Shown here piece after piece: positions 11,089 through 21,347 of a stretch of 64,000 nt of DNA (its first letter is position 1; the number at the start of each line of letters is the position of its first letter). The stretch comes from Zantedeschia hybrid cultivar (Eukaryota; Streptophyta; Magnoliopsida; Alismatales; Araceae): NCBI GenBank assembly GCA_030544215.1, contig JARZZO010000011.1, positions 41,259,001 through 41,323,000 on the forward strand, in the 5' to 3' direction. The notes beneath the pieces were generated by a model. It was not told where the DNA came from. It did not search any database and worked only from the letters and a program-made list of their open reading frames with translations. The position numbers and the translations under genes are program-made.

Positions 11089-12639
11089 TGTAGGGTTTTC
11101 TCGGGTTCATCGAATCGCTCACGCAGCGGAAAATAAAATATTAAAACAGCGATCCGTTCCCGTTTCGAATATCAAAAATCGATTATCGGATAATCGAAGT
11201 TCTCACCGTGTGCGGATTCGAATCCGCAACCGTTCGGTTCCGTCGGTGCGACACCGGAAGCCGCGCAAGTGCCCGGCCTCTAGCGAAGTCCACGCGATCC
11301 TCCTCGCGACGGATACCCTCACGTTCCTCGTTCTTCGCAGCCTACAAAACCACCGCCAGTCCCCACAACAATAGCCGCAACGCGCGGACGATTTCCCGTC
11401 GAACGGGATTCGGAGAAGCGGTGGAGCAGATCTGGATCTGTCTGGACGCCAGAGAGAGAGACAAACAGAGGAGGGGCGGCTAGGGTTAGCAGCAGCTTGG
11501 CCTGCTCAGCCCGTTCGCTATGTTTTATACTAACTGTGCGGTTTTTCATAAAAACCCCTAGTTTGTATAAAACCCACTTATTTATCCATCGCCTTGAGAA
11601 TCATTTGCGTGTGACCCTCTAGGCCCAAGTACTAGTCCAGTTAATGGCCCAACAAGCCCAGTGACTCCTCACTGGCTTTATTAATCAATTAATAACCCTG
11701 TATTAATTAATTAATCAATCGAATTGATGTCGCACATCGAATTCGACCGGATCTCCGATTACGTTGGGTGCCAAGCAACACTGCGTGAAGCCGGAAGGTA
11801 TTGGGTTAAGTAACCCACTCTTGGAACCTTTCCGCCGACAGTTACCGCGTGGATATAATCCTTCATTCGTACAATGCTCTCGAGTCAACTCAGGGTATGG
11901 CGTGCTGTCAAACCCTAACCAGTCGACTAACTTGGATTGGATGCCGCTGATGAATATCGGAAAACTCGTTTCCCGATATTATCGTCCGCCCTGACTAGGG
12001 ACTTCCGTGCATCCTTCCTAGAGCATTCTCTCTCTAAGTACCGAGAGCGAATGATTCCCGATTGACACACAATTCCCTCCGACAGTATTCCGCTGTACCC
12101 AATCCTTGGCATATTAGAATCCCGTGGCTAGAGATTCGTAAACTAAGGTCAAAGCACAGAAGTCCACCGACAAGGTGCCCTTGGTGTCTCAGGTCCGAGG
12201 ACCATCCACGCAACTACGACAATAGAATCAAGCTGGTTGACAGTAAGGTACAATACCATCCAGCGATTCAGTCGGATCAGTTTAGTGAACTCATTCTCCA
12301 ATGAGCACCTACAGATTCGCCTTAGTGTCTCCACATAAGTGACTTATGAGATCAGTCACCCTCATCATATGAGCATGAGTAATCTGTACTAGTCTAACCG
12401 GATACCCGATGTCCTTCTCGGATATCCTTCGACTCTGAACGATTAAGAATATGTGTGTTTAAGTGATCAGTCTCATTAGTATGATCTCATCATAGTCTGA
12501 TCACTATAGCACATATTCACGGACTTCATTATGAAACGATAATTAATGGTATTTACACATAATGAATATTATGCTATCATATTAATAAATGAACATGATT
12601 TACATAGTCAGATTGGCTTGTAGGCCACCTAAACTAACA
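11089..12639 (-). repeat. 3' LTR of copia C1
   Basis: In element orientation it begins TGTTAGTTTAGGTGG and ends AACCCTACA. It shares the full layout of the other family LTRs, including the TATA-like AGTATAAAACA (11521-11531, - strand) and an AG-dinucleotide run (11451-11465). It also has the U5 palindromes around TCGATTATCGGATAATCGA and GCGGATTCGAATCCGC (11211-11230). Open frames in it, such as 11208-11483, recur in every LTR copy and are not genes. Confidence 0.93.
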
Positions 12640-12653
12640 ATCTCCCACTTGGA
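12640..12653 (-). other. Polypurine tract of copia C1
   Basis: On the - strand the sequence is CCAAGTGGGAGATT, immediately before the 3' LTR start TGTTAG. It is the expected plus-strand primer. The same tract occurs at 26721-26733 (C2). In C3 (48747-48759) it carries one G-to-A change. Confidence 0.8.
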
Positions 12654-12654
12654 C

Positions 12655-15600
12655 TAAAGCCAATCACCTTTATACAATAAGCCTATAGACTCGAGGTGAC
12701 GTTCAAACACAATTTGAGCCAACGGCTTTGTCAGTGGATCTGCTACATTGTCGACGGATGGAACTCTTTCCACTACTACATCTCCTCTGGATAAGATGAA
12801 AGCGCCTCAGAACATCTTTCGATTTCTGATGAGACCACGACTCTTTCACTTGTGCAATAGTCCCGTTGTTGTCGCACAACAGCGGAACATGATCAAGGAT
12901 ACCGGGAACTATGTCAAGGTCGGTGATGAATTTCTTCAACCACACTATTTCCTTGAAAGCTTCAGCTGCAGCGATGTGCTCAGCTTCAGTCGTCGAATCT
13001 GTAGTGGTTACTTGCTTGGAACTCTTCCAGCACACTGTACCTCCCTTTAATGTAAACACGAATCCAGATGTAGACTTGCTATGATCAGGATCTGATTGGA
13101 AACTCGAGTCAGTGAAGCCTCGCAGTTTCAAATCACCTCCTCCATAGACAAGAAACATATCCTTAGTTCTTCTCAAGTGCTTAAGGATATATTTCACTGC
13201 CTTCCAGTGCTCTTCGCCTAGATCAGCCTAAAATATGCTCATAACACTTAGAGCAAATGCAACATCAGGCCGTGTACATAGCATGGCATACATGATAGAT
13301 CCTATGGCAGAGGCATAGGGTATTCTATCCATGAATGCCCTCTCATTAGGAGTCTTAGGAGACTACTCCTTTGAGAGATTAATTCCATGTCTCATCGGTA
13401 TGAGACCTCTCTTGGAATTTTCCACGCCAAACCTTTTGACTATGGTATCTATGTACAAGGATTGGGTCATTCTAAGCATCCTCTTTGATCTATCTCTATA
13501 GATCCGTATTCCCAATACGTAGGATGCTTCTCCCAAATCCTTCATGGAGAAGTTTTTTCGACAGCTAGATCTTTATTGATGACATCATAGCTACATCATT
13601 CCCAATGAGTAGTATGTCATCTACGTAAATAACTAGAAAAGTGACTGCACTCCCACTGGTCTTCTTGTACACACAAGGCTCATCTTCATTCTTAATGAAG
13701 TCATAAGACTTGACAGCCTCGTCAAATCTTATGTTCCAGCTCCGGGAAGCCTGCTTCAGTCCATAAATGGACCTCTGAAGCTTGCACACTTTATCTGGAG
13801 ATTCTTTGGATGTGAAACCTTCTGGTTGTATCATATACACCTCTTCCTCAAGGTTACCATTGAGGAAGGCAGTCTTCACATCCATCTACCAGATTTCATA
13901 ATCAAAATGTGCAGCAATGGCGAGTAGAACTCTGATCGACTTTATCATGGCAATAAGTGAGAAAGTCTCGTCATAGTCAATTCATTGCCTTTGACGATAT
14001 CCCTTTGCCACCAACCTTGCCTTATAAATGTCGATCCGTCTATCAGCACCGATCTTTCTCTTAAAAATCCACTTGCAACCGATGGGTACAATACCCTCGG
14101 GCAAGTCCTCCAAGTTTCAAACTTGGTTGGTGTATATGGACTGGATTTCTTAGTTCATGGCTTCTCGCCATTTCCCGGCTTCTGGGCCTTCTATGGCCTC
14201 CTGGTAGGTTTTCGGATCATCATCCTCATTATATTGTACCTTAGGCTTACCTTCAGCAATATGTCCCACATATCGTTCAGGTAGTCTAGGTACTCTACCA
14301 GATCTACGAGGCTCATCTGTGTGTACCTGAACATATTCAGGAACTGATATCTCATCTGATGATAATGCAGCTGTTTGGAGATCTGGAACCTCTTCCAGTA
14401 CTATTTTACTCTCACTGTTCTCCTGGAGAAGGTATTCCTCTTCCAGGAAGATAGCTTTCCTGGCGACAAACACCTTTTGTTCACCAGGATAGAAAAAATA
14501 GTATCCAAAGGTTTCTTTTGGATATCCCACAAACCTGCATTTATCAGTTCGTGATTCCAGCTTGTCTGGATCTTGCCTCTTTACATGAGCAGGGCAACCC
14601 CAAACTTTAACGTGTTTAAATTCTGATTTCCTGCCTTTCCATATCTCATATGGAGTAGAGGCCACAGACTTGCTGGGTACTTTGTTCAGTAGGTATGCTG
14701 CTGACTCTAGAGCATACCCCAGAGGGACACTGGTAATCCCGAAAAGCTCATCATGGAATGCACCATGTCCAACAAGGTGCGATTCCTCCTTTCTGATACA
14801 CCATTCATCTGTAGTGTATATGGAGGGGTCAGCTGAGAAAGGATACCATTATCCTTTAAGAATTGTGTGAAATTAGTACTCAAGTATTCTCCTCCTCTAT
14901 CTGATCGAAGAACTTTAATACTGTTTCCTAACTGCTTTTCTATCTCATTCTTGAACTCCTTGAACTTCTCAAATGCTTCCGACTTGTACTTCATTAAGTA
15001 CACAGCCGAATCTTGAGAAATCATCGGTGAACGTGACGAAGTATGAAAAAGCTACCTTTGGCTTGGGTGGACATGGGACCACATACATCTGAATGTATTA
15101 GTTCCAAAATGTTCTTGGCACGTTCTCCATGTCCAGTAAATGGAAATTTTGCCATCTTTCCTATAAGGCAGGATTCGCATGTTGCAAACGATTCATAATC
15201 GAATGCTGTTAAGTAACCATGCTTGTGCAACTTTTGCAACCTGCTTTCGCCAATGTGCCTAAGTCTACAATACCACATATAGGCTTGGTTCACACAATTC
15301 TTGCTCTTCTTAAGAGCTATTTCAATTTGAAGATTGTAATAAGAAACATCTAATAGATATAGACCGTTGACTAAAGATGCTGAAGCTATTGATTTATTAC
15401 CATAATAAATCGAACAACTTCTATTCTCAATAGTCAACCTATATCCTATCTTGTCCAAACAAGATATTGATATGATGTTCTTTATTATACTAGGAACATA
15501 ATAACAATCTTCTAATAGTAAGGTGTCCCTCGATGGAAGCTTGAGGTTTGCTGTCCCAACAGCAATCGCCGCAACTTTTGCGCCGTTTCCTAGCCTCAAT

Positions 15601-16057
15601 TCCACCTCGCCTCATCTCAGCTTGCGCTTACTTGTCAGCATTGTGCATCATGACAGATATGAGAAGCACATCCGGTATCCAATACCGAAGATGTGGAATC
15701 TCTAACTGACAAGTTGGAATCTATCATATAGATATCTGAAGCTTCAGACAGGTTCACTCTTCCATGAGCTTTATCATGAAGGAACTCGTTGCAGTTCCTC
15801 TTCCAGTCACCATACAGCTTATGGTAGAAGCAGTCACCCTTGACTACTCTTTTGCCTTTGTCCTTCGATCTTTTATCGTTAGCTATCATCTCTGCTTCAG
15901 GGGCATCCAATGCCGATTCAGCAGGAGGATCAGCTCCAAGGACAAAGTTTTTGTGCTCAGATCTGAAGACATTCTTCAGGTTTCTGAACCAATCCGAGTA
16001 GATCAGGTAAGTCAAAAGGGCATCAAGTATGCCACGGAGTGGGTTATTCGACGACAT
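12655..16057 (-). pseudogene. Copia C1 gag-pol, broken
   Basis: From the start (ATG 16057-16055, MSSNNPLRG) the order is as follows. A Gag N-terminus of about 40 residues is joined directly to a basic linker and a CCHC-type knuckle region (CFYHKLYGDWKRNC, degraded). Protease DTGCASH lies near 15675-15655. Then come the GAG-pre-integrase region, integrase (HSDVCGPM, LRSDRGGEYLS, GVSERRNRT), RT with YVDD near 13625-13610, and RNase H (TDSSFQSDPDHSKSTSG). The central Gag region usual in copia Gag is absent. The reading frame breaks several times: a four-C run near 14716-14719 in integrase where C3 and C4 have five, breaks around 13555 and 13200-13230, and a deletion near 12790 that scrambles the RNase H C-terminus. 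It cannot make a full polyprotein. Confidence 0.93.
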
Positions 16058-16239
16058 AATTCCCTACAGGAGATAAGTAAAATCTATTTAGCAGATGTTC
16101 AATTATTAAAATTTAAAACAAGACATGGTCTTTTGTTCAAGTTTAACTCCCACTAATTTTCGACGGACTGTATAACCCTCAGTTATACAGAACGGGAGAC
16201 GCCGACAGTCTCCTAGTAGGGATCAGAATCTCAATGACT

Positions 16240-16570
16240 TGCACTATAGCCTTGTGGATAGTACAACAAACTGTAATTCAATCAAAGAGCACCCAACTCA
16301 TGGGACTTGCAACTCCTTGCAATATCTGATCATAACTTCGGTCCCCAGAGATTTAATGGCCTTGTGGATAGCACAACAAACCACTAATTCTGGTCTAAGC
16401 TAACCATCGTTACGTGACGAGCATAGATTTGCATGCAGCCCTTGTGGATAGCACAACAAAGCTACATGGTTCCTCTACCCCGATCATATAGACATCTAAT
16501 GCCATAGCCACAGTTTCTCCTTCCAATTAAGCAGGTCTTGTGGATAGCACAACAAATCTGCCTAAAGTGA
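16240..16570 (-). repeat. Four-fold stem-loop array in C1 leader
   Basis: The 20-mer CTTGTGGATAGCACAACAAA (+ strand sense) occurs at 16251 (one change), 16361, 16441 and 16537. Each unit folds on itself: TTGTG and CACAA pair around GATAG. Different outer arms extend each stem (TATAG/CTGTA, TTAATGG/CCACTAA, CATG..GC/GC..CATG, GCAG/CTGC). Spacing is 110, 80 and 96 bases. The array lies 200-500 bases upstream of gag. Confidence 0.9.
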
Positions 16571-16805
16571 TTCGAATCCTATGACTATAACGATGGTGGA
16601 TCACGCGATAAGTTCTCAACTACTCGCGTTACGGCTTAGAGTTTATCTGAGGGTATTTAGATAACTTTTATCTTGGTCTCTCCTAGGTGATAGTATATAA
16701 ATATATCGTATATATTTACTAAATACTATACCTACTTTGATTCATAATCAAAAGAAAAACAATGCATCACATACATGTCTAGTGTGGTCATGGATAGCAC
16801 AGTGG

Positions 16806-16830
16806 GTTTGACTGGAGCCAACAGTCAAAC
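16806..16830 (-). repeat. 9-bp leader hairpin of C1
   Basis: Arms GTTTGACTG and CAGTCAAAC pair perfectly around a 7-base loop. A variant of the array core, CATGGATAGCACAG, lies just to the left (16789-16802). The hairpin is conserved in C2 (30892-30916), C4 (56993-57017) and, with a paired change, C3 (53680-53704). Confidence 0.88.
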
Positions 16831-17424
16831 GAACACACAATCTAACATAACATTTACATTAGATAAACCTGCAAACACATAGGCAAAGGATCTTCATCTT
16901 TTCGCCTTCCTAGTTGCAGCTGTGGATCGTCATCGCTCCTTCTTCGGTTGCCTCGATCATATTACAATAAATTCTAAAATTTACATGTAAATTGAAGAAG
17001 GCCTTATGGCGAGTATAAGAGTGAGGGAGGTAGAAATACATCAGAGAATGAGAGAGGGAGAGATACGCAGATCTCTATTTATTAACAATTAATAAACATC
17101 CATCATTCATCCACGATCCACACAAACACATCATTCATCACATGAACAATTAAATTAGTGCATATCCATGACCACGGTGTGTTTTAAACATCCACACATG
17201 ATATAGCGCATCATATGGCTAATATAAATGAGTTTTCAAAATAAATAATTTTGGCTTTCAAAAAAGTTGGGATCCAATCAAAATTGGTATTTGAATTTCG
17301 AAAACACTTTTAATTAGCTTAACATGCAATTAAATCAAAATTTAAAAGCATTAAACACACATCACATGCGCACACACTCCAAATTAATAATTCCAGATTA
17401 TTCCATGCAAATTAGAACATTTTT

Positions 17425-18080
17425 AATAATCTAACACTTAGATTAAACCCCATTAATAATCTAACAATTAGACTATTAAAGATTAATCTAACTCTTAGAT
17501 TAATCCAACAAAATTAATTAAAAATTTAACACTTAAATTAATAATCAACCAAACTAATTATTAACTAATAATCTAACACTTAGATTAGCCAATTATTGTT
17601 AATTATTAATTTAGCTCTTAAACCAATAATTAACACTAACTAATTAATAATTAATTAATCTAACTCTTAGATTAGATAATTAAAGTTATCATTAATTTCA
17701 CTATTAAATTAATGACTAACAGTAATTAATCAAGGACTACTAATTTAACATTTAAATCAGTCATTTAAGTTAATTATTAATTTAACAATTAAATTAATAA
17801 CTAACTCAAATTAATAATTAACAATTAGATGTATTAATAATTAATAATCTAAAAATTAGATTAATAATTATTAACCACTAATCTAACCTTTTAAATTAGT
17901 CAATTTATGTTAATTACTAACTTAACACTTAAATTAATAACTAACATAAATTAATTAATAATTAAATGAATTAATAATTAATAATCTAACTTTTAGATTA
18001 ATAATTATTAGCCACTAATTTAACTCTTAAATTAGTCAAATTAAATTAATTATTAGTTTAACACTTAAACTAATAACTAA
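17425..18080 (-). repeat. AT-rich palindrome field in C1 leader
   Basis: At least fourteen short palindromes lie at roughly 30-50 base spacing. Most have one of three arm pairs, TCTAA/TTAGA, TTTAA/TTAAA or GTTTAA/TTAAAC, around 2-4 base loops such as CAC, CTC or CAA. The base composition is almost entirely A and T with these regular C/G exceptions. No coding potential. Confidence 0.85.
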
Positions 18081-18239
18081 CTAATTCATCATCAACAAAT
18101 TATTAATTAAATAATGATTCCAAATCATTAATAACCCATATAAATTAAAACTGAATAACAATTTTAATCTTCAAAACAGTTTTGAATTATAGAATTAAAA
18201 TCAAATTTTAATTATATATTAAATGGGCTGGGATTTTAA

Positions 18240-18620
18240 AAGGGATAATGGAGTTAAAAAGGGTTAATTGGCTGAACCAAGTGGCCAACTGGCTCGAGCC
18301 TCTGGCTCGGCCAGGCTCGAGCCAGGGCTTGACCCTGGTTCAGGGCCGGTTCACCCCAGACTGGGTCGGCCCGAACCGCTCCACCTACCTTTGGTTCACC
18401 CCCACCCGAAACCCTAGTTCCTGCAGCATGCAGCAACCGCCGGTTGGGCAGAGCGGCGCCGCCCGGCGACAGGGCCCCCGGCGCCGGCCGGCCACGCCGG
18501 TGATGCCCCCGGCGCCGGGGGGCTCCCCGGTGCCGGCGAGGGTCCCCAGAGGCTGCTGTCCAAGCCCCTTTTTAAAACTTGGTTTTCAAGTTCCTCTTCC
18601 AAAACCGTAGGGAAGAATAA
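18240..18620 (-). other. GC-rich block of C1 leader
   Basis: GC-rich segment with short inverted motifs (GGCTCGAGCC-type, CCGGCGCCGG-type) and the shared phrase CCCACCCGAAACCCTA (18400-18415). The homologous positions in C2 (32190-32570) and C4 (58240-58650) keep these motifs but are otherwise much more divergent than flanking sequence. Open frames here are composition effects. Confidence 0.65.
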
Positions 18621-18951
18621 GGAGTTGGAGCTCCTACCGGCCATCACCAGCGGGTTCTCCGGCGACGGCCTTGCAACCCATGGTGCCCAATGATGATCTC
18701 CAGAACATCCGGAGTGCCGATCCTCCATCCCAACACTTGGGAGGCCCGAACAAAGCGGAAATAATCCTCGTTCTTCATCACATGAAGAACCCCCGAAAAA
18801 TCCCCAATTATTTCGAAAAATTGCAGAATCATAATTTGATTATTAGTGTTCATCTCATGAACACAGATCCAGCAAAAAAACGACTTTTAAGCATGGAAAT
18901 AAATCATGAAAAAATTAATTTCGGAGACCGAAATGGGACGAGAAACAATGG

Positions 18952-18969
18952 AACCTGGCTTTGATACCA
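18952..18969 (-). other. Primer-binding site of copia C1 (initiator Met-tRNA)
   Basis: On the - strand TGGTATCAAAGCCAGGTT follows the 5' LTR after one base. It matches the plant initiator Met-tRNA type PBS seen exactly in C2 and C4 (TGGTATCAGAGCCAGGTT), with one change. Confidence 0.92.
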
Positions 18970-18970
18970 C

Positions 18971-20523
18971 TGTAGGGTTTTCTCGGGTTCTCCGGATCGC
19001 TCACGCAGCGGAAAATAAAATATTAAAACAGCGATCCGTTCCCGTTTCGAATATAAAAAATCGATTATCGGATAATCGAAGTTCTTACTGTGTGCGGATT
19101 CGAATCCGCAACCGTTCGGTTCCGTCGGTGCGACACCGGAAGTCGCGCAAGTGCCCGGCCTCTAGCGAAGTCCACGCGATCTTCCTCGCGACGGATACCC
19201 TTACGTTCCTCATTCTTCGCAGCCCACAAAACCTCCGCCAGTCGCCGCAACAATCGCCGCAACGCGCGGACGATTTCCCGTCGAACGGGATTCGGAGAAG
19301 CGGCGGAGCAGATCTGGATCGGTCTGGACGCCAGAGAGAGAGAGAGAAACAGAGGAGGGGCGGCTAGGGTTAGCAGCAGCTTGGCCTGCTCAGCCCGTTC
19401 GCTATGTTTTATACTAACCGCGCGGTTTTTCATAAAAACCCCCGGTTTGTATAAAACCCACTTATTTATCCATCGCCTTGAGAATCATTTGCGTGTGACC
19501 CTTAGGCCCAAGTACCAGTCCAGTTAATGGCCCAACAAGCCCAGTGACTCATCACTGGCTTTATTAATCAATTAATAACCCTTTATTAATTAATTAATCA
19601 ATTGAATTGATGTTGCACATCGAATTCGACCGGGCCTCCGATCACGTTGGGTGCCAAGCAACACCGCGTGAACCCGGACGGTATTGGGGTTAAGTAACCC
19701 ACTCTTGGAACCTTTCCGCCGACAGTTACCGCGTGGATATAATCCTTCATTCGTACAATGCTCTCGAGTCAACTCAGGATATGGCGTGCTGTCAAACCAT
19801 AACCGGTCGACTCACTTGGATTGGATGCCGCTGATGAATATCGGAAAACTCCTTTCCCGATATTATCGTCCGCCCTGGCCAGGGACTTTCGCGCATCCAT
19901 CCTAGAGCATTCTCTCTCATCGTTCCGAGAGCGAATGATTCCTTATTGACACACAATTCCCTTCGACGATATTCCGCTGTACCCAATCCTTGGCGTATTA
20001 GAATCCCGTGGCTAGAGATTCGTAAACCAAGGTCAAAGCACAGAAGTCCACCGACAAGGTGTCCTTGCTGTGTCAGGTCCGAGGACCATCCACGCAACTG
20101 CGACAATATAATCAAGCTGGTTGACAGTGAGGTACAATACCATCCAGCGATTCAGTCGGATCAGTTCAGTAAACTCATTCTCCAATGAGCACCTACAGAT
20201 TCGCCTTAGCATCTCCACACAAGTGACTTATGAGATCAGTCACCCTCATCATATGAGCAGGAGTAATCTGTACTAGTCTAACCGGATACCCGATGTCCTT
20301 CTCGGATATCCTTCGACTAGGAACGATTAAGAATATGTGTATTTAAGTGATCAGTCTCATTAGTATGATCTCATCATTATCTGATCACTATAGCACATAT
20401 TCACGGACTTCATTATGAAACGATAATTAATGCGATTTACACATAATGAATATTATGCCATTATATTAATAAATGAACGAGATTTACATAGTCAGATTGG
20501 CTTGTAGGCCACCTAAACTAACA
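18971..20523 (-). repeat. 5' LTR of copia C1
   Basis: It matches the 3' LTR along its length with scattered substitutions and small indels. It begins TGTTAGTTTAGG at 20523 and ends CCCTACA at 18971. U3 lies toward 20523 and R/U5 toward 18971. Two palindromes lie in the predicted transcribed part: TCGATTATCGGATAATCGA (19061-19079) and the perfect GCGGATTCGAATCCGC (19094-19109). Confidence 0.95.
19405..19415 (-). promoter_or_regulatory. TATA-like element of C1 5' LTR
   Basis: AGTATAAAACA on the - strand, about 430 bases before the LTR end. It would place transcription start near 19375. The element is conserved at 11521-11531, 25603-25613, 33386-33396 and the equivalent positions of the other LTRs. 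Confidence 0.6.
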
Positions 20524-21347
20524 ACTGGGTCCTCCTCGCTTCATGGCATGGCACGAGAAAGGGAGACGGAGAGCTAGAGAGAGAGGATGAGAGCTAGAGG
20601 GAGAGAGAGCTCATGAGAGCTAGAGAGAGAGAGCTCGTAAGAGAGGATGAGAGAGAGAGGTCGCCGGAGTCGGAGGGAGCTCGCTGGAGTTGAGGGAGAT
20701 GGCCGGAGAAGGAGGAGAATGTCGGAGACCACCGCCGTCGCCAGAGAAGGAGCACGAGAGGAGAGAGAAGATGAGAGGGAGAGTGAGGAAGAAAGGGGCT
20801 CGGGCTCGCGAGCTCCTGTTTGAATTCGTTAAATCGCATCTTGGCATAGCGACGCCATTTAGTGGCGCACAAACTGAGGCTGCAAGTAGATTTTGAAATT
20901 TGAAAAACACGTCCCCCTAGGGGGAAACCTTTTAGATTTTACCACCTTTTCTGCTCAGGGCCGTACCACGGAGAGTTTGAAAGAATTATTATTCGCGTCT
21001 TAGAAGGACGACGCCATTAAGTGGATTAATTGTCGAAAATCTCTAGAAAATAGGAGAGAGAGAACATAAAAGACGTCTTACTGACCGGACGCGATTTAGG
21101 GTTCTTTTGAGGATGGATTTTTAAATTTGAAAATTGATTAAGATTGAAAAGCGTCTCTCTGAGTCGACGCGATTTGAATCACCTGAACCCGAACCTTTAT
21201 ATTTCAAGGAAAAATCACAGCTTCATTCAAGGAAAAATCACAGAAAAATTGCAAAGCATTAAAAGAGAATTTCTATTGTATTGAGGAAGGATTCTTCATT
21301 GAAAATTAAATCATAATACATCAAATGGGAATAAAGGAGAAAAGCTT
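20524..21347 (-). other. 5' side of the PMD locus: GA-rich tract and palindromes
   Basis: This is the sequence that adjoined the PMD exon before C1 inserted. 20555-20670 is a GAGAG/GAGCTAG-rich tract (CT-rich in PMD sense, like a plant 5' UTR). The remainder holds short GGCGTC/GACGCC palindromes at 20831-20860, 20993-21030, 21070-21097 and 21148-21175. No gene is supported; open frames in the GA tract are low complexity. Confidence 0.6.

Larger units (their letters stand above)
16058..18951 (-). other. Structured leader of copia C1
   Basis: Between PBS and gag the - strand transcript would carry about 2.9 kb without a gene. Reading toward gag it holds a GC-rich block (about 18620-18240), an AT-rich palindrome field (18080-17425), a plain stretch of about 600 bases with GA-rich patches (17035-17080), a 9-bp hairpin (16830-16806), a 12-bp palindromic ATATA patch near 16700, and four stem-loops (16556-16251). 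The same order is seen in C2 and C4. Confidence 0.8.
11089..20523 (-). mobile_element. Ty1/copia element C1, complete, TSD ACTGG
   Basis: The 9.4-kb element is bounded by two 1.55-kb LTRs (11089-12639 and 18971-20523) and the perfect 5-bp duplication ACTGG (11084-11088, 20524-20528). On the - strand the order is 5' LTR, PBS for initiator Met-tRNA, a 2.9-kb structured leader, gag remnant, protease, integrase, RT, RNase H, polypurine tract, 3' LTR. That domain order is the Ty1/copia order. All coding parts are broken. It interrupts the PMD gene just upstream of its ATG. Confidence 0.95.

Noticed and set aside
11208..11483. Open frames starting MCGFESATVRF, conserved in six places
   Set aside because: They recur because each lies in an LTR copy. 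They differ by frame-disrupting indels, overlap frames on the opposite strand, and carry no domain.
16240..16570. Regularly spaced 20-base direct repeats resembling a CRISPR array
   Set aside because: The spacing varies (80-110 bases), spacers are conserved between copies, there are no cas genes, and the sequence is a plant retrotransposon leader.
18248..18728. Pro/Gly/Ala-rich frames on both strands in the C1 leader
   Set aside because: They lie in a GC-rich leader block, are not conserved in C2 or C4 as frames, and overlap on both strands.
20594..20910. Ser/Leu-rich frames on the - strand
   Set aside because: They are a low-complexity CT tract, more like a 5' UTR, and frames overlap.
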